Shown: one piece after another, positions 44,031-52,028 of the stretch
Numbering within the stretch: the stretch's first letter is position 1
How the letters are laid out: every line of letters begins with the position of its first letter
Assembly (NCBI RefSeq): GCF_013823385.1
Contig: NZ_PNMA01000028.1
Span: 1-52,605, forward strand
Length of the DNA: 52,605 nucleotides
Source: Hyphomonas sp.
Lineage (GTDB): Bacteria; Pseudomonadota; Alphaproteobacteria; Caulobacterales; Hyphomonadaceae
Direction: 5' to 3'
Position numbers and translations under genes: made by a program
Notes under the pieces: model-generated
Seen by the model: the letters and a program-made list of their open reading frames with translations, nothing else
Told to the model about the DNA's origin: nothing
Database searches by the model: none

Positions 44031-44463
44031 GACGCTCCGGTCTACAGCAAGGCGCCGCCAGTGGGCAATCGAGGGGGCGAGCCCGCCTGCTCGCCCGGCT
44101 TCATCTGTCTACGGAATTAACACTCCCTATGGGGTGTCTTTTCGGTTTGGGCGCCCCCTGCTTCCCCTGCGCCAATCTTGCCTGCCTTACCCGGGGCAGC
44201 GAAGGAAATGATGTGCCAATCTGGCGAGCCCTTGCTGGCTGAATTGAAAGCAAGATTTTAGACCCCCAAAAATGACACCGGTGCCAAAACTTGACAACGG
44301 AGGACATCCAAAGCTCAGCGCCCTTAACCGCCAGAAATGCTGCACTGCAGCCAAATTGGCATGGGCACGGATGTTGCAAAAGCTTCTCACGAAGCGCTAA
44401 TGGGCCCCTATGGTGGCAGGGCCGGGGCGCCCTAAGAGTTCGCTAAAATTCGAGGACAGCGTA
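44031..44463. other. Divergent regulatory region before pckA
   Basis: 433 bp, AT-richer than its neighbours. It holds a hairpin ACACTCC-CTAT-GGGGTGT followed by CTTTT (around 44119-44142), a LacI-type operator candidate (44273-44286), a TTGACA (44291-44296) that may be a -35 box, and a perfect palindrome GCCAAATTGGC (around 44350). No convincing gene. The -10 element is not clear. Confidence 0.55.
44273..44286 (+). promoter_or_regulatory. LacI-family operator candidate upstream of pckA
   Basis: TGACACCGGTGCCA: near-perfect palindrome with a central CG (12 of 14 bases), the form of many LacI/GalR-family sites. It stands just before a TTGACA that could be the promoter -35, so repression is plausible. 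By eye only. Confidence 0.5.
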
Positions 44464-46056
44464 ATGAGCGATACCGTAGCAATCCTGGCCGAGCTGGGCG
44501 TGCAGACAAAATCCATCCGGAAAAACTGGAATGAGGCACGCCTGTACGAAACAGCCGTCGCTGCCGGTGAGGCCCGCGTGGCCAAGGGCGGCGCCCTGGT
44601 GGTGGAAACCGGCCAGCACACCGGCCGCTCTGCCAAGGACAAGTTCACCGTGCGCGATGCCCTGACCGAAAATACGGTCTGGTGGGACAACAACGCCTCG
44701 ATGACGCCGGAGCATTTCGAAGCTCTGTGGGCGGACTTCAAGGCCCACCTTGCCAAGCAGGACATGTATTCGCAGGATCTCTTCGGCGGCGCTGACCTCG
44801 ACTACCGCCTGCCCGTGACGGTGGTGACCGAGTTTGCCTGGCACTCCCTCTTCATCCGCCACCTGCTGCGCCTTCCGACAACGGATGAGCTGGCAAACTT
44901 CAAGACCGAATTCACCATCATCAACTGCCCGAGCTTCCGCGCCGATCCGGCCAAGCATGGCACGCGCTCTGAAACCGTGATCGCCGTCAACTTCGCCAAG
45001 CGACTCGTGCTGATCGGTGGCACGTCCTATGCCGGCGAGACGAAGAAGTCGGTCTTCACCATCCTAAACTATCTGCTGCCCAATCAGGGCGTGATGCCGA
45101 TGCACTGTTCGGTCAACACCTCTGACAAGGATGACGCGGCGATCTTCTTCGGCCTGTCGGGCACCGGCAAGACGACGCTTTCGGCAGACGCTTCGCGCAC
45201 GCTGATTGGCGATGATGAGCATGGCTGGTCGGAAAACGGCCTCTTCAACTTTGAAGGCGGCTGCTATGCCAAGATGATCAAGCTGTCGGCCGAGGCCGAG
45301 CCGGAAATCTACGCCACCACGCGTCAGTGGGGCACCGTGCTCGAGAATGTCGTGATGGACCCCACCACGCGCGAACTCGACCTCGACTCTGCGGCGCTGG
45401 CTGAAAACTCGCGCGGCGCCTATCCGATCGAAGCGATCCCGAACGCCTCGCTGACCGGCCGCTGCGGCCAGCCGAAAAACCTCATCATGCTGACGGCAGA
45501 CGCCTATGGCATCATGCCGCCGATTGCCAAGCTGACCCCGGCGCAGGCGATGTATCACTTCCTCTCCGGCTATACCGCGCGCGTGGCCGGCACCGAGAAG
45601 GGCGTGACCGAGCCTTCGGCCACCTTCTCCACCTGCTTTGGCGGCCCGTTCATGCCGCGCCATCCGTCGGAATATGGCAACCTGCTGCGCGAGCTGATCG
45701 CCCGCTATAACGTTGACTGCTGGCTGGTCTCCACCGGCTGGACCGGCGGCCCGTATGGCCAGGGCAACCGGATGCCGATCAAGGCAACGCGCGCCCTGCT
45801 GAATGCCGCGCTCGATGGCTCGCTCAACACGGTGGAGTTCCGCAAGGACGAGACCTTCGGCTTCCTCGTGCCGGTCTCCGTGCCGGGCGTCGACGCCAAG
45901 ATCCTCGACCCGCGCAGCACCTGGGCTGACCCGGCCGCTTACGACAAGCAGGCCGCAAAACTGGCCGAAGAGTTCGTGGCCAACTTCAAGAAGTTCGAAG
46001 CCTATGTGGACGACGCCGTGAAGGCCGCCGCCCCCAAGCCGAAGGTCACCGCGTAA
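44464..46056 (+). CDS. pckA: Phosphoenolpyruvate carboxykinase (ATP)
   Basis: 530 aa, ATP-type. [19 protein letters not shown], the P-loop [11 protein letters not shown], the metal site in [23 protein letters not shown], and the C-terminal [18 protein letters not shown] are diagnostic. It converts oxaloacetate plus ATP to PEP in gluconeogenesis. ATG at 44464 (MSDTVAIL) follows GAGGACAGC; longer frames extend into the leader. Followed by a strong terminator, monocistronic. Confidence 0.97.
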   Translation: MSDTVAILAELGVQTKSIRKNWNEARLYETAVAAGEARVAKGGALVVETGQHTGRSAKDKFTVRDALTENTVWWDNNASMTPEHFEALWADFKAHLAKQDMYSQDLFGGADLDYRLPVTVVTEFAWHSLFIRHLLRLPTTDELANFKTEFTIINCPSFRADPAKHGTRSETVIAVNFAKRLVLIGGTSYAGETKKSVFTILNYLLPNQGVMPMHCSVNTSDKDDAAIFFGLSGTGKTTLSADASRTLIGDDEHGWSENGLFNFEGGCYAKMIKLSAEAEPEIYATTRQWGTVLENVVMDPTTRELDLDSAALAENSRGAYPIEAIPNASLTGRCGQPKNLIMLTADAYGIMPPIAKLTPAQAMYHFLSGYTARVAGTEKGVTEPSATFSTCFGGPFMPRHPSEYGNLLRELIARYNVDCWLVSTGWTGGPYGQGNRMPIKATRALLNAALDGSLNTVEFRKDETFGFLVPVSVPGVDAKILDPRSTWADPAAYDKQAAKLAEEFVANFKKFEAYVDDAVKAAAPKPKVTA

Positions 46057-46080
46057 GCGATCCTGCCCCGGCAACAGTCA

Positions 46081-46111
46081 AAGCCCGCTGGTGATCGCCA
46101 GCGGGCTTTTT
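46081..46111 (+). terminator. Terminator of pckA
   Basis: AAGCCCGCTGG (46081-46091) pairs perfectly with CCAGCGGGCTT (46098-46108), followed by TTTTT. Confidence 0.93.
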
Positions 46112-46215
46112 GCTGCGACCAATGAACGTTGACGTAAAGGGAAGGCTTCCGTTCGGGCAATTCCCTCACTAGGGTGCGCCGCACAAAGACGTGAGCATCG
46201 AACAAGGAGGAAGCC

Positions 46216-47424
46216 ATGCGTGAAGCCGTAATCGTTTCAACAGCCCGTACTGCCCTGACCAAAGCTGGTCGCGGCGCCCTGAATGACACCCACGGGATCA
46301 CCATGGCCGGCCATGTGATCAAGGGCGCGCTGGAGCGTGCCGGCGTGGAAGCGGCCGCTGTGGAAGACGTGTTCCTTGGCTGCGCCGCCCCGGAAGGCGC
46401 CACCGGCCATAACGTGGCCCGCAACGCCGCGCTCGCCGCCGGCTGCCCGTCGACCACGTCGGGCGCCACCATCAACCGCTTCTGCTCCTCCGGCCTGCAG
46501 GCCATCGCCAACGCAGCGCACACCGTGATCAACGAAGGCGCAGCCGTCACCGTTGGCGGCGGCGTGGAAAGCATCAGCCTCGTCCAGGGCTCGGGCCAGT
46601 CCAACCGCTACAAATACTTCGAGCCGGAACTGGCCAAGACCTGGCCGGCCATCTGGATGACGATGATCGAAACCGCCGAGATCGTGGCCGAGCGCTATGG
46701 CGTCAGCCGCGAATATCAGGACCAGTATTCGGTCGAGAGCCAGCGCCGCACGGCCGAGTTCCAGCAGAAGGGTTACATGGCGCAGGAAATCGTGCCGCTG
46801 AAAACCCGCATGAAGCTGGTCAACAAGGAAACCAAGGAAGAAACCTTCGAGGACGTGATCGCCGACCGGGACGACTGCAACCGTCCGGGCACGACCTATG
46901 AGATGGTTGCCGGCCTGAAGCCGGTCTTCTCCGGCGGCCTGGTGGTCAAGGAAGGCAAATACGTCACCGCCGGTAACGCCTCGCAGCTGTCGGATGGCGC
47001 CGCCGCCGTGGTTGTCATGGAAGCCAAGGAAGCCGCCCGCCGCGGCCTGAAGCCGCTCGGCCGGTTTGCCGGTTTCAACGTGGCCGGTTGCGATCCCGAC
47101 GAGATGGGCATCGGCCCGGTCTTCGCCGTGCCGCGCCTGCTGGAGCGCCATGGCCTGAAGGTTGACGACATCGACCTCTGGGAACTGAACGAGGCCTTCG
47201 CCTCGCAGTGCCTCTACTCGCGCGACCGCCTCGGCATCGACCCGGCGAAATACAACGTCAATGGCGGCGCCATCTCGATCGGCCACCCCTTCGGCATGAC
47301 CGGCGCGCGCTGCACCGGCTCGATCCTGCTGGAAGGCCAGCGCCGCAAGGCCAAATGGGGCGTTGTCACCATGTGCATCGGCGGTGGCATGGGCGCAGCC
47401 GGCCTGTTCGAAATCTACAGCTGA
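46216..47424 (+). CDS. Acetyl-CoA C-acyltransferase (thiolase)
   Basis: 402 aa. Thiolase family: MREAVIVSTARTALTKAG, nucleophile Cys90 in NRFCSSGLQAIANAA, the loop ELNEAFASQCLY, catalytic His in GGAISIGHPFGMTGAR, and second Cys in TMCIGGGMGAAG. It would cleave 3-ketoacyl-CoA in fatty-acid breakdown or make acetoacetyl-CoA; which is not clear. ATG at 46216 follows AAGGAGGAAGCC. Not beside the other fatty-acid genes of this window. Confidence 0.95.
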   Translation: MREAVIVSTARTALTKAGRGALNDTHGITMAGHVIKGALERAGVEAAAVEDVFLGCAAPEGATGHNVARNAALAAGCPSTTSGATINRFCSSGLQAIANAAHTVINEGAAVTVGGGVESISLVQGSGQSNRYKYFEPELAKTWPAIWMTMIETAEIVAERYGVSREYQDQYSVESQRRTAEFQQKGYMAQEIVPLKTRMKLVNKETKEETFEDVIADRDDCNRPGTTYEMVAGLKPVFSGGLVVKEGKYVTAGNASQLSDGAAAVVVMEAKEAARRGLKPLGRFAGFNVAGCDPDEMGIGPVFAVPRLLERHGLKVDDIDLWELNEAFASQCLYSRDRLGIDPAKYNVNGGAISIGHPFGMTGARCTGSILLEGQRRKAKWGVVTMCIGGGMGAAGLFEIYS

Positions 47425-47450
47425 GCCTGAGATTTCAGCGATGAAGTGCG

Positions 47451-47477
47451 AAGGGCGGCCCGCAAGGCCGCCCTTTT
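47451..47477 (+). terminator. Terminator of the thiolase gene
   Basis: AAGGGCGGCC (47451-47460) pairs with GGCCGCCCTT (47466-47475), followed by a short T-run. Confidence 0.88.
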
Positions 47478-47553
47478 GCTTATGGGACCGTTGAGGATAG
47501 CTGCCTTCATCCGGCCACCGGTTGATGGCACGCTCCGGCGATCAACCGGAGTC

Positions 47554-48297
47554 ATGCCGATGAAAGCTTCCCTGTTTGCGCTCGCGGCGGCCGTGATGCT
47601 CAGCGCCTGCGGCCCGGCGCCTCAGGCAGGGCCGGCCAGCGCGCCGGAAGCGGCGGCCCCTGAGGCAGACGGCCCCAGGGCGCAGGGCTTCATCACCCAG
47701 AATGCCACCCCGCCGGAAGGCGCGGCCGATACAAAGGGCGACGGGGTATTCCGCGACGCCGATGGCCGGCCTTTCCAGTATGCCCTGCTCGGCCAGAAAC
47801 TGCCGGACTTTACCGCGCCGACGTCTGATGGCGGCACGTTCAGCTCGGCTGACATCAACCGCTGGACGGTGATCGATGTGTGGGGCGCCTGGTGCAGCGA
47901 CTGTGTGGCCGATGGACCCTATGTCGACGCCCTCGCCCGCGCCATCGCGCAGGACCCCGGCCTTGATTTCGTGTCGATCCATGTGCCGGCCAATGCCAAC
48001 CGCGCCACGCCGGAAGAGCTTTACGGCAAGTATGGCTCGCTGGAGGCGTATTTTGCGTCGGCGGGGTATTCGGTGCCGTCCGTGGTGCTGGATAATGATG
48101 CGAGCCTGCGGCAGCGGCTGCAGATCAGCTGGACGCCGAGCTATCTGATCGTGTCGCCCGACGGCGTCGTGCGCGGCTTCCGCACCGACCTGCGGGTGAT
48201 CGAGGACCAGCCGGTGAAGACCTTCATTCAGGATATTGCCGAAGTGAGAAAAGAGGTGCGGGCGCTTCTCGCCGCTGCCCCTTCTGACATAGAATGA
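47554..48297 (+). CDS. TlpA-like thioredoxin-fold lipoprotein
   Basis: About 247 aa. Lipobox LSAC (Cys19) after a short signal, a Pro/Ala/Glu linker, then a thioredoxin-like domain with VIDVWGAWCSDCVADGP; the CxxC (Cys-Ser-Asp-Cys) is present. The later WTPSYLIVSPDGVVRGF holds the cis-Pro. It resembles TlpA/ResA-type envelope reductases or antioxidant proteins. ATG at 47554 or 47560 (MKASLF). Followed four bases later by another lipoprotein gene. Confidence 0.85.
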   Translation: MPMKASLFALAAAVMLSACGPAPQAGPASAPEAAAPEADGPRAQGFITQNATPPEGAADTKGDGVFRDADGRPFQYALLGQKLPDFTAPTSDGGTFSSADINRWTVIDVWGAWCSDCVADGPYVDALARAIAQDPGLDFVSIHVPANANRATPEELYGKYGSLEAYFASAGYSVPSVVLDNDASLRQRLQISWTPSYLIVSPDGVVRGFRTDLRVIEDQPVKTFIQDIAEVRKEVRALLAAAPSDIE

Positions 48298-48301
48298 GGG
48301 G

Positions 48302-48811
48302 ATGACCCGCCCCACCCTGCTTGCCCTTTGCCTGATCCTTGCCGCCTGCGCAGTGCCCGATGGCACGCCGGACACTGGAGCGGCGGGCTATACGATCAGC
48401 GCGGACGGGGCGGGCGGCCTGAGGGCGCAGACGCCGTTCACCGTGCCCGCCATGGAGCGCGCCTTTCCGGGGCTGGAGGTAATCACCGTTGCGGAAGGCG
48501 ATATGCCCGCCTTTCACATCCGCGAACCGGGCAGCACCGCGCCGCTCTATATCGTGACGCCGGACTGGACGCGGGGCTATGCCGGCGCGGTGGCAACGCG
48601 CTCGGCCAGCGTCACCGGACCAGACGGTATCCGCGCGGGCGTGACCCGCTATAGCGAGCTGGCGGAAAGCTGGCGCAGCGACTGCCGAGCTGAGCCTGAT
48701 CTGCGAGACGGACCGATAACCTGCGAGCGGCCTGGCATCAGGCTCAGCTTCCCGGCGAGTCGCGACGACCCGGTTCTGGCGGAGATAGTCTTTCTGCCCC
48801 CGCTGCCCTGA
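48302..48811 (+). CDS. Hypothetical lipoprotein, DUF1131-like
   Basis: 169 aa. Lipobox LAAC (Cys16). The mature part (GYTISADGAGGLRAQTPF..., then GPDGIRAGVTRYSELAESW, RSDCRAEPDLRDGPITCE) resembles DUF1131 proteins such as YfeY in the order of strands and a Cys pair near the end; the match is by memory only. Function unknown. Directly downstream of the TlpA-like gene, likely cotranscribed. Confidence 0.72.
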   Translation: MTRPTLLALCLILAACAVPDGTPDTGAAGYTISADGAGGLRAQTPFTVPAMERAFPGLEVITVAEGDMPAFHIREPGSTAPLYIVTPDWTRGYAGAVATRSASVTGPDGIRAGVTRYSELAESWRSDCRAEPDLRDGPITCERPGIRLSFPASRDDPVLAEIVFLPPLP

Positions 48812-48965
48812 TATTGCTCGCCTGTGACGCGAAAGATGGTTGATGAAAATGTAATGGCACCCGCCCCGCCCTCTGGCGTGGATGCAAGGTTTGAATCTTC
48901 TGCGCTGACCGGCTAGTCCTATGCGCGGTGATGAACAAAAACGGATGAGAAGGCGGGAAAAAAGA

Positions 48966-50024
48966 ATGCTGCATCCTTCGACCAAGAAGCTGATCGACAA
49001 GCTGGGCGAGATGACGCGCAAGCAGCGCGTCTCCTGGATCGAGGGAGAGAACGGCACGATCGTCCATGATACCGAAGGCTACCGCGTCGTGCTGACGCCC
49101 GAGCCCCATGGCGTGATCCTGACCGATGCCGTGGGCCGCGAGATCGAGACCTGCAGCCCGGAGGAAATCGCCGACGAGAAGGATGCCGCCGGACGCCCCT
49201 ATGCGCTGTTCATCGGGGAGCTGTTCCGCGAGGCCCACCGCCATGCGCGCGGGGCCGAGAAGGCGATCCGCACGCTGCTGGCAGGGCTGGAAGCGGCCGA
49301 ATCCGAGCCCGAAACGGCAGCTGCCGCTGCGCCGGAGCCGGCGCCGGAACCCGAAACGATGACCGACGAGACGATCTCTCTGGACGGGGAAACGGCGATC
49401 ACGGCCGCTGTGGCGACGCTGGCCGACCAGATCAACAACACCGCGCCGATGGCCGGGCCGGAAGTGGTGGTGACGGCGCCGCCGGAAGCTGAGCCCCTGC
49501 CCGAGCCGGAGCCTCTGCCGGAGCCCGATCTGGTGGCCGCTGCGCCAGAACCGGAGCCTGAGCCGGAAGCTGAGCCGGCCCCGTTGCTGCACGCGCTGCC
49601 GGCGGCCTATGCGGAGACTGAGGAAGCGTCGGGAGAGACTCCTGAAGAGACCATGGAAGAGGCCGCTGCGCTGGCCACGCCGGAAGCGGAGCCGGAGGTG
49701 GAACCTGTTGCCGCCGCTGCAGTGCCGGAGCCTGCCCCTGCGCCAGAGCCTGCGCCCAGCCCCGGCCCGATGCAGCAGCGTTTCTCGCTGTCGGGCATTC
49801 CCTATGGCGTCGGCTTTGCGGGCACGCAGGCCGTGCCAGTGGCCGAAGAAAAGCCTGCCGAAACAAAGCCTTCAGAGCCGCGCACGCTGATCATCGACGG
49901 CACGGAAGACCTGCCGGAAATCATGCCGCCGCTGGAGGATGAGCCGCTGCCGCCACGCCGGGGCGAGGACGAGGACAATGGCGCCCCGCCGGCCATTCCG
50001 CGCCGGTTTAATCCCTGGAATTAA
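48966..50024 (+). CDS. Hypothetical protein with Pro/Glu-rich low-complexity region
   Basis: 352 aa. A compact N-terminal domain of about 110 residues ([25 protein letters not shown]... GEEL-like helices to [13 protein letters not shown]) is followed by more than 200 residues built of Pro, Glu and Ala repeats ([17 protein letters not shown]) and a short conserved-looking tail ([18 protein letters not shown]). No signal or membrane helix. The start ATG at 48966 is preferred over 48921, which lacks a ribosome site. The last 17 bases overlap the convergent trhO. Function unknown. Confidence 0.75.
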   Translation: MLHPSTKKLIDKLGEMTRKQRVSWIEGENGTIVHDTEGYRVVLTPEPHGVILTDAVGREIETCSPEEIADEKDAAGRPYALFIGELFREAHRHARGAEKAIRTLLAGLEAAESEPETAAAAAPEPAPEPETMTDETISLDGETAITAAVATLADQINNTAPMAGPEVVVTAPPEAEPLPEPEPLPEPDLVAAAPEPEPEPEAEPAPLLHALPAAYAETEEASGETPEETMEEAAALATPEAEPEVEPVAAAAVPEPAPAPEPAPSPGPMQQRFSLSGIPYGVGFAGTQAVPVAEEKPAETKPSEPRTLIIDGTEDLPEIMPPLEDEPLPPRRGEDEDNGAPPAIPRRFNPWN

Positions 50025-50955
50025 AAGAGATTTCCGCGCGCGGGCCGACATGGGCCTGCCCGCGTTTCTTCGCCAGCTCGATCTGTTTCTGCCGCTCGGC
50101 AAAGCGGGCGCGCTGCGCGTCCGTCATCTTTTCAATACAGTGCGGGCAGGACACGCCCTCAACATAGGCGGGGTCTTCGCGCTGCGCTTCGGACACAGGA
50201 TGGCCACAGGCATGGCACAGAACGTGACTGCCAGGGGACAAATCCGGACAAACCGAGACACGTTCGTCAAACACGAAACACTCCCCGCGCCAGAGGCTGC
50301 CTTCGGGGGGCACTTCTTCAAGATATTTCAGAATGCCGCCTTCCAGATGGAACACGTCGTCGATGCCCTCGGCCTTGACGAAGCTGGTCGCCTTTTCGCA
50401 GCGGATGCCGCCGGTGCAGAACATGGCGATCTTGGGCTTGCGGCCCTCGGCCTCCAGCTTTGCCCGGAACTGGCGGAACCAGGCGGGGAATTCGCGGAAG
50501 GTTTCCGTCTGCGGGTCGATGGCGCCTTCAAAGGTGCCGATGGCGACTTCGTAGTCATTCCGCGTGTCGATCAGCACGGTGCCCGGATCCGAGATCAGGG
50601 CGTTCCAGTCCTGCGGCTTCACATAGGTGCCAACGAGGCTGTTCGGGTCCGTGCCGGGCACGCCGAGGGTGACGATCTCGCGCTTCAGGCGCACTTTCAG
50701 GCGCAGGAAGGGCATTGCGTCTGCCTGCGAGAACTTCGCCTCCAGCGTCTCGGCGCCCGGCAGCGCACGCAGGGTGGCGAGGGCCTCGGCGATGGCTTCG
50801 GGGGTGCCGGCGATGGTGCCGTTGATCCCTTCCTCGGCCAGCAGGAGCGAGCCCTTGATGCCGAGGCCGCAGAGCTTCGCGGCGAGGGCCTGGCGGCGCT
50901 CGGCATAGTCCGGGAAGCGGAAGAATTTGTAGAGGGCAGCAATCTGGATCGTCAT
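50008..50955 (-). CDS. trhO: tRNA uridine(34) hydroxylase, TrhO (rhodanese-like)
   Basis: 315 aa. N-terminal domain with [15 protein letters not shown] and [19 protein letters not shown], then a rhodanese domain with [18 protein letters not shown], and active-site Cys in [15 protein letters not shown]. The C-terminal part has two Cys pairs ([12 protein letters not shown]). TrhO makes 5-hydroxyuridine in tRNA. A TGTCC decamer cluster lies in the C-terminal coding part (CPDLSPG). Start 50955. Confidence 0.95.
   Translation of the reverse strand: MTIQIAALYKFFRFPDYAERRQALAAKLCGLGIKGSLLLAEEGINGTIAGTPEAIAEALATLRALPGAETLEAKFSQADAMPFLRLKVRLKREIVTLGVPGTDPNSLVGTYVKPQDWNALISDPGTVLIDTRNDYEVAIGTFEGAIDPQTETFREFPAWFRQFRAKLEAEGRKPKIAMFCTGGIRCEKATSFVKAEGIDDVFHLEGGILKYLEEVPPEGSLWRGECFVFDERVSVCPDLSPGSHVLCHACGHPVSEAQREDPAYVEGVSCPHCIEKMTDAQRARFAERQKQIELAKKRGQAHVGPRAEISFNSRD
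50236..50260 (-). repeat. TGTCC decamer cluster 5 (within trhO)
   Basis: GGACA at 50236 and 50246 and AGACA at 50256, exactly 10 bp apart, so TGTCC units on the minus strand. It encodes SVCPDLSPG in the C-terminal part, which I judge to be an insertion relative to the family's usual sequence; this is from memory. Confidence 0.6.
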
Positions 50956-51018
50956 GGACCGCCTTATGACAGAAGGCAGGCCGGGGGAAAACGGGGGAAT
51001 CCCTTATGCCTTCAAAGC

Positions 51019-51043
51019 CCCTTCTCCCTTGAGGGAGAAGGGG
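51019..51043. repeat. CCCTTCTCCCTT palindromic repeat
   Basis: CCCCTTCTCCCTT-GAGGGAGAAGGGG (stem of about 11 bp), followed by GTTGGGGATGAGGGGG. Short palindromes like this are common interspersed repeats in many proteobacteria. Confidence 0.75.
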
Positions 51044-51083
51044 TTGGGGATGAGGGGGCTTGTCCCTCAAACCCAATAACTTT

Positions 51084-51218
51084 CGTCACCCTCGACCGGC
51101 GCCAGCCGGTCTGAGGGCCCATCTCCTGAGATTTCCACAAGCCAAACCGCGCCGTTTGCCTGTCAGGCCCGCGCAGGAGATGGGCCCTCAGATGCGCTTT
51201 CGCGCATCGAGGGTGACG
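51084..51218. repeat. 135-bp inverted-repeat element, upstream of the flavodoxin-like gene
   Basis: Left arm CGTCACCCTCGA ... CTGAGGGCCCATCTCCTG and right arm CAGGAGATGGGCCCTCAG ... TCGAGGGTGACG pair over about 30 bp. Each arm carries a small hairpin at the same place (ACCGGCGCCAGCCGGT on the left; ATGCGCTTTCGCGCAT on the right). The loop of about 45 bases is unpaired. Looks like a MITE or dispersed palindrome. Confidence 0.85.
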
Positions 51219-51283
51219 AGACTGAGAGGCCCCGCATTGCCGCGCAGGATGACACCGCGCGCGGCGCCCCCTATCCTGCCCCC

Positions 51284-51787
51284 ATGAAACAGCTTCTGAT
51301 CATCTGGCATTCCCGCACGGGGGCGGCCGAAGCGATGGCGCGGGCGGCGTTTGAGGGCGCCCAGAAAATGGCAGAGGGGGACGAGGCGTGCGGGGCGCGG
51401 CTCGTGCGGGCGCGGGAGGCGCAGGCCGAAGATCTGCTCTCCGCCGATGGCTATCTCTTCGCCGCGCCGGAAAACCTGGCGAGCCTTTCGGGCGAGATGA
51501 AGGAGTTCTTCGACCTCTGCTATTATCCCGTCCTCGGACGGATCGAGGGGCGCCCCTACGCCCTGATGATCGCGGCCGGCAGCGACGGAGACGGCGCCGC
51601 CCGCCAGGCCGCCCGCATCTGCAAAGGCTGGCGCCTGCGCGACGTGCAACCACCGCTGATCGTCAACACCCGCGCTCAGACGGCGGAGGAAATCCTGGCG
51701 CCGAAGGTGCTGGGCGTGGCGGAGTTGGAGAAGTGCCGGGAGCTTGGCGCGGGGATGGCGGCGGGGATTGGGAGTGGGATTTGGTGA
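51284..51787 (+). CDS. Flavodoxin-like / NAD(P)H-FMN reductase-fold protein
   Basis: 167 aa, starting MKQLLIIWHSRTGAAEAMARAA, a flavodoxin phosphate-binding loop (SRTGAAEAM for T/S-x-T-G-x-T). The core ADGYLFAAPENLASLSGEMKEFFD matches the second FMN loop. Likely an FMN-binding quinone reductase-like protein; the partner is unknown. Flanked on both sides by palindromic repeats. No clear ribosome site was noted. Confidence 0.85.
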   Translation: MKQLLIIWHSRTGAAEAMARAAFEGAQKMAEGDEACGARLVRAREAQAEDLLSADGYLFAAPENLASLSGEMKEFFDLCYYPVLGRIEGRPYALMIAAGSDGDGAARQAARICKGWRLRDVQPPLIVNTRAQTAEEILAPKVLGVAELEKCRELGAGMAAGIGSGIW

Positions 51788-51813
51788 GGGTCTAGCGCCG
51801 GACATATCTCAAT

Positions 51814-51911
51814 GTCATCCCGGAAATCGCGTGAGCGATTATCCGGGACCCAGTTCTTTACCCCGCGCAAGTCTGGGTCCCGGTCTTCGCCTCCGGCGAA
51901 ACCGGGATGAC
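51814..51911. repeat. 98-bp palindromic element, downstream of the flavodoxin-like gene
   Basis: GTCATCCCGG...CCGGGACCCAG (left) and CTGGGTCCCGG...CCGGGATGAC (right) form two nested stems, with inner hairpins AATCGCGTGAGCGATT and TTCGCCTCCGGCGAA. This sort of GTCATCCCGG palindrome is widespread in Alphaproteobacteria; exact family not assigned. Seen once here. Confidence 0.85.
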
Positions 51912-52028
51912 GCCCCTATAGGTAGCGCAGGCAGTTCGCTGCGCGCCCGCGTCGACGATCCGCCTCGGCTATTGGCCTTAATACACCCAATGCGTTACAG
52001 CCCACCTAAGACTACTGTGAGATAAAAA
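51912..52028. other. Transition to lower-GC DNA
   Basis: About 120 bp with no gene. Base composition drops sharply toward the right, matching the AT-richer gene that follows. Confidence 0.5.

Noticed and set aside
44101..44379. A 92-codon minus-strand frame in the pckA leader
   Set aside because: No ribosome site or family pattern, and it overlaps likely regulatory sequence.
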